64,000 bases of DNA from Caenorhabditis elegans (taxonomy: Eukaryota; Nematoda; Chromadorea; Rhabditida; Rhabditidae), in NCBI RefSeq assembly GCF_000002985.6, contig NC_003284.9, forward strand, positions 7,006,001 through 7,070,000, written 5' to 3'. The notes under the pieces were generated by a model. It was not told the origin of the DNA and searched no databases. It worked only from the letters and a program-made list of their open reading frames with translations. Below, piece by piece: positions 55,835 through 64,000 of this stretch. The first letter of the stretch is position 1. Each line of letters begins with the position of its first letter. Position numbers and translations under genes: made by a program.

Positions 55835-55840
55835 TTTATT
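55835..55840 (-). terminator. Poly(A) signal of the Cys-rich protein gene
   Basis: TTTATT on the plus strand, AATAAA on the minus strand, 8 bases beyond the stop codon, implying a very short 3' UTR. Confidence 0.5.
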
Positions 55841-55848
55841 GGTTTCGT

Positions 55849-57325
55849 TTAGTCGAGGATGGAAAACACTGAGCGAATGTCGTTCTTCATTCGGTCAAGA
55901 GTCAAATTGTTGTATCTGGTCATGTTTGCGGTAAACTCATTCTGAAATTAAACGTATAAAATTAAAAAGAATTATCGAAAACGCTACCTCGTCTTGTCCA
56001 GGTGTGACTCTTCTACAAAAGCTCGAATATAGCTCGTCTTGATCATCTTTGTTCAATTCAGTATACTCTCGCTCCAAGTACGAATCGTAGTATGATTTGA
56101 CAACTGATCGTGCTGCAACTGCGCTATCAATGCAGACTTTGCTTATGATGTACTCCTGAAACGGAAAGATATTACATTTTAGCATCCCTTCGTTGTTTCG
56201 CTACTCTCTTACATGACACAACTGGTAACACGCAATGACGTTACAGTGTTTGTTCTGTTCAACAAACTCGCTCTTCTCTTGTCGGCTAAAATCCATTTCA
56301 GCCATTCTATCGATCTCGGCTTGCGAGATTTCAATCTTGATGCTATTGCAGACATTGGAACACTCTCTTTGCACATATTTGTCGGTGAGGCTCAAGCAGT
56401 TGATGTTTCGATCAAAATTGTCAAAGTGGCCGACGCAAATATGTTTCTCTGCCGACCATGGTGTACGCTGAATCTTGCATTCGTTGCGTAGGCAAGAATA
56501 CTTTTGGATTGTTGAAGAGCAAAACATTTTCAAATTTGCTCGATTTTTCACAATTGCTGTATCGAGCGGAATTTCGAAATACTCGGTGTCGTAGATTTTA
56601 TGGAAGTTTGCCTGAAATAAATTTTAATTGAAAATTACTTACAATTACTTTGTGTATATTTAAAATGAATTAAATTTGTAATGAGGCTTAACAAAAATTT
56701 ATTTTTAATGGTTTTACTGTGGTTCAAAATTTCGAAAAACTTTGCCTGATTTTGGCTAAAATCTCTAATTTTTGCCAATTTTTCGTTTCGCAGCTGTCGG
56801 AAATAAGTTTTCATGCATTTTAAGGTATATTTAATGTTAACAGGAAACCAAAAATGTTTTAAATGGGTTACATGTGGGCATTAAATATACCTTTATGTAC
56901 GCGATGAGATAAACGACCAAAGTATGTAACACATGAAGATAAACGAATAAAAGCTCCTTTCCAATCGCTGCTACACGGAAAAATGACCGAATTGGAGATT
57001 TTAATTAAGGTTGTTTTTCTCTCGAAGTTTTGAACCGTCTTAAAAAATGTTTGACACATTTTTGAGAAATTTCATTGCAAAATTCGTTCATTCATCAAAC
57101 GAGCAACAAGCATATTTTGAGCGTACACAAACAAAAACCCAGAATCGATACTCCTCTTTTAGAGACGCTTACATGAAATTCGCTCTTCCACTGCCCTTCG
57201 CACACAATATCACATGCAGGTGTGTTGATCCGGTATTCGTCGCCAAAATGTCGTCTGCCTCTGCTTTTGTGGCAGTAGCTGATGCAAACAACAGCAAAAA
57301 GGATAAATGTGATAAAATTAAACAT
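55849..57325 (-). CDS. Cysteine-rich secreted protein, uncharacterised
   Basis: Four exons: 57325-57173, 56611-56213, 56155-55988, 55941-55849; 270 residues, all introns phase 0. An N-terminal signal peptide (MFNFITFILFAVVCISYC) is followed by a mature region with 14 cysteines, an even number consistent with seven disulfides. Cysteines appear in the patterns PACDIVCEG, KMFCSSTIQKYSCLRNEC, RECSNVCNS and HCNVIACYQLC. There is no membrane segment. The pattern is reminiscent of nematode secreted proteins with CPG4-like cysteine domains, but I cannot confirm that. The first intron (57172-56612) is occupied largely by a decayed foldback element. The next gene downstream on the plus strand converges with it. 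Confidence 0.85.
56690..57100. mobile_element. Decayed foldback element in an intron
   Basis: TGGTTCAAAATTTCGAAAAAC and GGCTAAAATCTC near 56722-56765 pair imperfectly with GAGATTTTAATTAAGG and CTCGAAGTTTTGAACC near 56992-57030. The right end has ATTTCATTGCAAAATTCGTTC. It shares these phrases with the elements at 36806 and 19938 but is much more diverged and its outer left end is not clear. Confidence 0.6.
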
Positions 57326-58129
57326 CTGGTCTGAAACGTATTCTTGATTAAAGTATTTAAATTTGACTTGAAGAAAAAATTAGCGGTAAAAAGAGCGAAA
57401 CAGGTTTTTGCGAACCACCAAAAGTATACATGACTTGTTCTGCACGAAGCACACGTGCTGGGTGGAGCCTTGAAGAAGTGTCTGTTGTGCATCTGTTTCA
57501 AATCAAGCACACTTCTTCACATTTTCTCTCGGCAAAAATAGAACTAGAAGAAATCGGGAACAGTGAAAAAGTGTAGTGTGCTCAAAACTTTGACTTTCAA
57601 AAAAGAAACGGCGTCTAATGAAAAGTGCAATTAATCATTTCTTAAAGTTATTTTTGTGGCGCCAGATGCAAAACCAAAAAAAAAATAACAAAAAATAAAA
57701 GTCGAGAGGTGTTTGAGTTCTCAAGTACAATGGTTGTGAAGTAATGAATCAGAGAGTTATGATGTGGGCGGTCACCCACTTTCCAGATGGCGATGATAAA
57801 TTTTTGATATGGCAGACAGAGCATTGATAACATGAGCTCCCGTTCAGGTGGGAAACTAACGCAGAAAACAGTTAATGGTAGTGATCCAAATTGAGACTTT
57901 GATTTTTCGAACCACGCTCAATGTGCCGGCTCAGTTTCGGAAAGAAGACATAATTTCAGCAAAATTTTCAAATTTTGCCAACTGAACAAATTCAGAACAT
58001 GCGGAAGTTGGTTCTAGTTCGAATGTCATCTTCAATGCTTATTTTGATAATAGAGATCTTTTTCGGTCGATGGGTGCACAAATATTACACAATTTTGTAC
58101 ACCCGTCGGCCGGTAAGGTACCTTAATCA

Positions 58130-58245
58130 ACAAAAAAACTATTTTAGAAATTTCCAGAACGTTTCATTATGAAATCTGGTAGGCTTGGCCCATTTTGGGT
58201 ATAAAACAGCAAACTCTCAAAATTCGGTACTCCACCTTTCATGAA
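58130..58245. repeat. Half copy of a foldback element
   Basis: CGTTTCATTATGAAATCTGG, GGCCCATTTTGGGTATAAAA and GGTACTCCACCTTTCATG match the right-hand ends of the elements at 33206, 36806 and 19938. The expected left arm is not clearly present. Confidence 0.55.
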
Positions 58246-59915
58246 TTGTTAATCTGGATGAATTAACTAAATTGAAACGACTTCTAACGAACATTGGAGT
58301 TTGGGTATCGTGAGAACACATTTTTTTTCAGTGGTTAGAAAGAGTGCAAGTTCACACGTTGCTGCAAAATGAGTCAGAATAAGATGAGGAATTGTTAATG
58401 TGCAAAAAACTTCCACCAATGTGAAGGAAAACTATAAATAGGTATTCATATTCTACTAGCGAAATAAGTTATGAAATTTTGAGCAAGTCTAATATAAAGT
58501 CATAAAAAACAATTTTTGTATTTTTTCGCTCAGTTTCGAAACAATCATAATTTCACAACAGTGCATAGTTCTTTCTCGTGTTCAAGTTCAAAATAATAAA
58601 CTTAGAATGGTCATGGATAAGAATACAAATATCAATGAGCGGTTAACAAGAGTAGGAAAGTGTTATGAAGCTCGAAAAAATAAGTAAGTACTGTGAAATT
58701 GTAAAGCATGCTGAATTTCACAACAGCACAACAGCACATCACTCTTGAAACTAAAACAGCTGCCATCGTTATCAGAATTATTTTCATAAGATAACATGAC
58801 CTAATTATTATTATTTCAACGAATTCAGCTCCAAAAAACGACAAAGAGCTTCAACTCTGTTGTACCGACGCTCCGCCCACATTTTCATCAAAAGAACTTT
58901 GTCGGCATTGACCGATAAATTCCACATTTAACGATTTTCGGAGAATTGTTCACGACCATCGACACTGTTTTGAGTGGTTGGCGACTATCAGCAGGTTTTC
59001 AAAAATTGATAAGAAAATATGTGTGAAAACGAAATATGACAAAAATGTACTTGTCGTCAAATGAGATGGTTCAGCTAAGGTACCCTTTTTCAGTTTTTAG
59101 TGCATTTTAGATGCTTAGAACCATTTACACAAACAAGAGTATGAGGTTAGTGTTTCGAGATAAGAGAGATGTTTCGTTGTACATGAATTCGAATGGAATG
59201 AAAAAGGAACTAAGAACATCTTGAAAACATCCGTCTGTCTATACTTTCAGCTGAATTATTAAAATTCCAGAAAGTGCCACAAACAAAAAACAAATATGCA
59301 GTTACTCGGTGACCAGAAATCCAAATGCTTTCTGAATTTAGAACTATAGAAGAGCTTTGCTTAAGAAAACAGTTTAAAACTGTTTTTAACGAGTTTCTAT
59401 TTTCCCATTGTGACCTTATTTTTCTAGTAATTATTGTGCTCGGAATTTTATTTTCAATCAGCACAACAAACTCAAACATTGCAGATTAAATCAAACTTGT
59501 TTTAAATTGGAAATTTGATATTGCTTGATAAATTTCAATATTTGTCACATTAAGGCGACCTCTAATAATTATCTAAAAGTACAAAAACAAACTCATCAAC
59601 ATTTTCATAAGTCTATTAATGTCTTCTACTATTTTTAAAATGAATATAGCAATTGTTATAAAAATGTGTGAAGCAAAACAAATTTTTCTAAAGTTTCTGT
59701 AACTTTAAAATGTATTTTTCTACATATAATTCCTTGAAAAATCAAATATTAAAAATAAAAGCGCATCCCAATATTCAAAACACTGGTCGTGTGTTTAAAA
59801 AAATTGGTAAATCATGAATTTATTGAAAACGTCTTGTTTGAAAAAGAATCTGTAAAATATTCTGAAACAATCAACATTTCGGAAATTTATTTTAAAAAAT
59901 CGCAAACAACTCTTT

Positions 59916-59961
59916 TGAATATGAATATGAAAATGAAAATGAATATGAATTATGAATATGA
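59916..59961. repeat. GAATAT/GAAAAT microsatellite
   Basis: Imperfect 6-base units: GAATATGAATATGAAAATGAA, then more GAATATGAAT units. Confidence 0.8.
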
Positions 59962-60103
59962 ACTAGGAGCACGTAACCTTGAAAAAGCTCAGAACAAATG
60001 GTGTGGTTGAATGTGAACATAAACCAGAAAAAAAAACAATCTAAACATATCAGTTCATAACTTTGTTTCTTGACTAATAGTGGTGAAAATCACCAAATTT
60101 TAC

Positions 60104-60208
60104 TTATTTGATCTGACCAGCACAAGTTTTCTGCTTCTTTGGTTTTGTATCCCTTTGTGCCCGAGTAATTGAATTGGTAACGTTTGAATTATTAAGTTGC
60201 TCTAGCAG
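60104..60208 (-). other. Candidate terminal exon of an unidentified minus-strand gene
   Basis: On the minus strand an ACTTTCAG acceptor is followed by 34 open codons and TAA, starting LLEQLNNSNVTNSITRAQ and ending KPKKQKTCAGQIK. The composition looks protein-like and the acceptor is good. A possible preceding exon (60351-60254, open in one frame to a weak GTTGAG donor) is phase-compatible but reads poorly. It lies about 330 bases beyond the pdi-6 stop codon. It could be a downstream gene, an alternative 3' exon or chance. Confidence 0.25.
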
Positions 60209-60356
60209 CTGAAAGTTATTAAAAATATATCTTACATCGATATTAAATATTTCTCAACCCTTAGTTCCGTATTGAAAAAGAAAATCAAGAATTTGAAAAC
60301 CTTCAACCGAAGATTTTTGATTTTCACTTTTAATAATCCATAGCTTCCTGAAATAC

Positions 60357-60362
60357 TTTATT
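60357..60362 (-). terminator. pdi-6 poly(A) signal
   Basis: TTTATT on the plus strand, AATAAA on the minus strand, about 175 bases after the pdi-6 stop codon. Confidence 0.55.
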
Positions 60363-60538
60363 TAACAAAACAGAGAACAAAAATAAATAAATACGAGAAA
60401 AATCGCTAAAGTCACAAAACATGTATGGATGTAACGCAGTTAGACGAGTTATCTGGTGAGAACACCCGTTACAATTAAAACAAAATTGCATGGTGAGAGT
60501 AAGTTTTTGGTGTCGATGTATGTAGAAAATTCATGATT

Positions 60539-62440
60539 TTAAAGCTCGGTCTTATCGAGGTCAATGTCAGACAAGTCGATGTCGTCTTCAGCTGGAAGGG
60601 CTCCGTCCTTTCCGTCCCACTTCTCAGTCTTCTGAATCTTTGGGAATCCATCTCCTCGAAGGGAAGAAGTGCGTCCCTTTCCATACGAGAGATCACGGAG
60701 GAACTCGTGGATTCCATCTTTTCCGAAGGATCCCTTGAGCACGGCGTACTTGTTCTTGCGGAAGTTCAAAGCAGTCATGGCTGGATATCCAAAACCTCCA
60801 ACTTCGAAGGACTCCTCAAGAGCTGGCTGAGCGGCTCCTTCAACCCAAATCCATCTGAAATTATTTAAATTAGAATGAAATTTTGTAAAATTATATAAAA
60901 CATACCCCCAAAGGTTCTTCTTGAATTTCTCGGATTGCTCCTTGAGCATAGCCAAATAATTGTTTCTGCACTCCGATTGGCAGTCAAGAATGTGTGGGAG
61001 GAAGGCAAAAATGCAAAGCTGTTTCTCCTTGCATGCATCCTCTACGACTTGTTGGTTGATTCCTTCAAAGACCTCTGGAGCTGGCATGTTTTCTTGAGCA
61101 CGAGCTGAAGCCCAGGCAACGATGTCAGAAGATTGACGTCCTCCATCGTAGTCTTGAGCGTCAGAAACATCAGATCCTGGAGCGAAATACTTGATGGTTG
61201 GGAATCCACGAATGGCGAACTTGTTGGCGACGACAGTATGAACAGTGGCGTCGAGAGCTCCGAGACGAACTTTGCCCTTGAGTTCAGAAGCGGCGGCCTT
61301 CCATTGTGGCTCAAGGCTTTTGCAGTGTCCGCACCATGGGGCAAAGAACTCGACAAGCCAGATATCCTTGCTGTTGAGAACGAGATCCTCGAAGTTGGCA
61401 TCAGTAAGTTCAACAACTTCATTTCCAGATCCACCTCCTCCACGCTTTCCAGATCCAGATCCGGATCCACTGCTGCTGCTTCCTGATGATTTTCCTCCAA
61501 GCCGAGCAGAGACTGCCTTTTTGGCTTCAGCGAGAACCGAGTCAGCGATTGCCTGAGCAGTTCTTTGTCCTGCAAAAATAAATCAATATCATCTTGGTCT
61601 TTTTACACACATACACAGACACACGCACGCTCTAAATGACCCAGATCGCTCAGAGGCCGGCGTCTCTCCTATCTTCCACCCTATAGACTGGTACGCACAA
61701 TTACTTTGCCGCAAGGTCGTCCACATCTATAGAGCGGATCGGCCAAACATAATATCTGAGCAAACAGTTACTAAACACACAACTAGTTGCGGCCAGCTCA
61801 ATTGACTGACCGACAGTGCACACAGAAAATAGTTCGAGTGGGGAGAGGGTGGAAATGAGACAAATCAGTTTTTGTTTGCCGTACCGGCTTGTGACTATTG
61901 TCCTTTTTCAGTTATTTTTGTGCAAGTTTGTCGACAACCAATCCAAATTTCCGCTTGTAAATTATTAAGAAGAAATTGGATAATTGCTTACCGTTGTAGT
62001 CTGTTGGCTTCTTCTTGTCGGCTCCGAAGATCTTGAGAGTTGGGAATCCTTGAACATTGTATGGTCCTCCGACGGATTGATGTTGAGTCATATCAACGGC
62101 TCCAACCTTGGCGACTCCCTTGAGTGCTGAAGCAGCTTTCTTGTATTCTGGGACCAGACTCTTGCAGTGACCGCACCATGGAGCATAGAACTCAACAATC
62201 CAAATATCATCAGAGTTGATAACCTTTGATTGGAAATTGGCCTCGGTCAGCTCGACGACATCATCCTTTTTTGAGTACATTCCACATACCGAAGTTATCG
62301 CTGCAAAATTTTAATTAATTTAATATTAGTTTTGTATAAAATTCTTTTTTCCTAATCAAAAACACCAAATGAAGAATACTTCACATTTTCTAAAACAAAA
62401 ACTTACCCAAAGATGCGAGGAGCAACTTGATGAGAGCCAT
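60539..62440 (-). CDS. pdi-6: Protein disulfide isomerase PDI-6 (P5/PDIA6 type)
   Basis: ER oxidoreductase that forms and rearranges disulfides in secretory proteins. Exons: 62440-62407, 62300-61992, 61569-60906, 60854-60539; 440 residues. The signal peptide ([16 protein letters not shown]) is followed by two thioredoxin domains, each with an [10 protein letters not shown] active site (CGHC at 54-57 and 194-197). A Ser/Gly linker lies between them (about 142-163), and then a redox-inactive third domain typical of PDIA6 ([28 protein letters not shown]). An acidic tail ([16 protein letters not shown]) ends in KTEL, a KDEL-type retrieval signal. The 422-base intron 2 is unusually GC-rich and complex for this window. 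A possible unfolded-protein-response element lies upstream. Gene symbol recalled; older name tag-320. Confidence 0.96.
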
Positions 62441-62564
62441 GACGATCCACTAATCTCACTGGTTTGTCTGTGAGACCGTACAGAATGGGGAGCGATTCCA
62501 AACTGAGTCAAATGCGTGTACAGAGGGCGGGAGTGTGACGTTGCGCGTCGTGTGTGTGCAGTTG

Positions 62565-62577
62565 ATTGGTCAACGTG
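62565..62577 (-). promoter_or_regulatory. ERSE-II-like site in the pdi-6 promoter
   Basis: ATTGGTCAACGTG on the plus strand, about 125 bases before the pdi-6 start codon. The ER-stress element ERSE-II is ATTGGNCCACG; this site differs at one base, and the reverse CCAAT box is perfect. Nearby TGACGTTGCGCG (62536) loosely resembles XBP1/ATF6-type motifs. Inference only. Confidence 0.4.
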
Positions 62578-62939
62578 TCGTACAGTAGAGCGCTTTGCGC
62601 AAATAGTTCTCGCCACGGCCCCGGCACAGGCATTAAATGGAGAGTTGCGAAATGCAATGAGAAAACTATGAGGGTTAGGGAAGACGTTTTAAAAAGAAAA
62701 ATTTAATAAAAAAAATGTTTTTTTAACAGAATCTATTAATTTATCGAAATAACTGAAAACATTTCGATGATTACACGACAAAATAAAATTCCTCAGTGTT
62801 TGTTCTTTCTTGTTTTCAAAAATATTTTTACATCTAACATTTATAAATTGTTTATCTTGAAATAAACTTGTAACACTCTCAATGCCAAAAATAGTTATTT
62901 GGAATAAAGGTGTTAATTGAAGATTTCCAACAAAATAAT
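62578..62939. other. pdi-6 upstream DNA
   Basis: A GC-rich promoter segment to about 62635 (CGCCACGGCCCCGGCAC), then AT-rich DNA leading into the retroelement fragment. Confidence 0.5.
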
Positions 62940-63790
62940 CTTGCGATACGGTCAGTGGACCGTTCTTATTCCTTGTCTACATTAATTACCTACTGGAACT
63001 GTTCCCCACGGATGTTTTTGTATACGCATTTGCCGACGATATCAAGATACTCGGTGAAAATTCGGACTCTATGCAAAAAGCGATCAATGTCGTCACTGAT
63101 TGGTGTGCAAAGTGAAACTTAAACTTGGCCGAGAACAAAACCAATGTCATACACCTCGGGAAGCGCAACCCAAGAACAGATTATCATGCGAATGGAATAC
63201 AAATAATTAAAAAGTATTCAGTCAACGATCTAGACATTTTCGTGGATTGCAAGCTAAACTTCCAAAAACATATCGAATATGTATCAAATTCTGCTTTCCT
63301 CAAGTGTAGACAGCTTCTTCGATGCTTTCGCTTTACCAATGTCAGTTTGTACTTTAAGTTATACAACGTTTACGTTCAACCGCTGCTGAATTACGGATGT
63401 GAGGTCTACAACCCTAACTCCAAACGTCTGATAAAGCTACTTGAAATGCCGCTGAAATTCTATTCAAGAAGAGTGTATCAACGATGCAATGTCTCAAACA
63501 CGTCGTACGATGATCGACTGGCTCAGTCAAATCAAAAATCCATTCAACACCAGCGAATTCTCCAAATATTAAGGACCTACCACAACATCTTATCTGGCGA
63601 ATACCATTTTCCGGATGTCTCAGCACTAAAGAATTCCTCGGCAATTCCCGACAGCTTCTTCCCCAAGTTTGGGCCTTTTCAGCTTCTTACCCAACTCTTG
63701 CCAACTTCTAACCCAGAGTATGCCCAAGTCTTACCCAACTTCAGCAATTCTAGTGTAAACTCCCTCGCCCGAGTTCTGCCCAAGCCTTAG
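62940..63790 (+). pseudogene. Non-LTR retrotransposon reverse transcriptase, 3' fragment
   Basis: A continuous frame matches the C-terminal half of a LINE reverse transcriptase: [13 protein letters not shown], then the catalytic FADDIKIL (about 63036-63060), then NKTNVIHLGKRNP, and the thumb region with YVQPLLNYGCEVYNP. Within that frame I see a single stop, TGA at 63113-63115, where a Trp would be expected. The 5' portion (endonuclease and the first RT motifs) is absent and the sequence before 62950 does not continue the frame. It is a 5'-truncated dead copy, probably of the CR1/Sam-like group; the family is from memory. Confidence 0.75.
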
Positions 63791-63825
63791 CCAAGTTTTG
63801 CCAACTTCTTACCCAAGTTTGCAGA
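63655..63825 (+). repeat. Degenerate tandem repeat at the retroelement 3' end
   Basis: Repeated variants of TGCCAACTTCTTACCCAAGT (for example CTTACCCAACTCTTGCCAACT, TGCCAACTTCTTACCCAAG), overlapping the last 45 codons of the RT frame and continuing past its stop. Confidence 0.7.
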
Positions 63826-64000
63826 TGTAAAGAACGAACAAGATTCCGAAATTCCACATGCGCAATGTTTAGCGTAAATCGACACTTTGTCTTTTGATTA
63901 ATTTGTATTTACAATAGAGGAATTTCAATGTAATTGAAAGAATTCACAGGAAAACTTGTCCCTTCAAAGGCAAATTCTAAATATTTTTCTTTGATGGCTA

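Larger units (their letters stand above)
57326..60103. other. Gene-poor DNA between the Cys-rich gene and pdi-6
   Basis: The part next to 57326 is the probable promoter of the Cys-rich gene. Further on are a half copy of a foldback element, an imperfect hairpin (GATGGGTGCACAAA pairing with TTTTGTACACCCGTC near 58070-58105) and an AATATG-type microsatellite. No convincing gene is seen. Confidence 0.45.

Noticed and set aside
58632-58844. 70-codon hydrophobic minus-strand frame
   Set aside because: AT-rich chance hydrophobicity; no splice sites, poly(A) signal or recognisable family.

Overview
The window is nematode nuclear DNA and almost certainly Caenorhabditis elegans. It is AT-rich, introns are short with TTTCAG-type acceptors, there is an apparently intact Tc1 transposon, and I recognise four genes: cah-4, flp-26, ubc-17 and pdi-6. 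From memory these lie on chromosome X; that placement is recollection, not something the sequence proves. All exon models below were built by hand from reading frame, splice consensus and phase; every listed gene closes in frame.

Layout. 1-14,000 is nearly gene-free. It holds a GC-rich inverted-repeat fragment at the left edge, a candidate alternative first exon for cah-4 (9,763-9,850), Tc1 (11,238-12,848) and a short ORF of doubtful status. 14,090-17,849 (+) is cah-4, an alpha-carbonic anhydrase with a foldback element in intron 3. 19,055-20,564 is a palindrome-rich element with a second element nested in it. 21,496-22,004 is a recent tandem duplication. 23,175-23,512 (+) is flp-26, an FMRFamide-like neuropeptide precursor. 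24,741-30,037 (-) is a 16-exon membrane-anchored carboxylesterase-like protein whose catalytic serine is replaced, so probably an adhesion or receptor protein. 30,038-44,627 is a 14.6 kb gene-poor stretch with a possible single-exon gene (31,258-31,578, -), two long foldback elements and a C16 tract. 44,628-49,374 (+) is ubc-17, a BIRC6-type E2. 51,808-55,068 (+) is a secreted protein with an acidic middle and a threonine-rich tail. 55,849-57,325 (-) is a cysteine-rich secreted protein. 60,539-62,440 (-) is pdi-6, an ER disulfide isomerase. 62,940 to the right edge holds a decayed non-LTR reverse transcriptase.

The genes do not form an obvious pathway. Several products enter the secretory route (CAH-4, FLP-26, the esterase-like protein, the two uncharacterised secreted proteins, and PDI-6 as an ER folding enzyme). 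A second theme is foldback elements, several ending in TTAA and sharing an internal AT-rich module, which occur repeatedly in introns and intergenic DNA.
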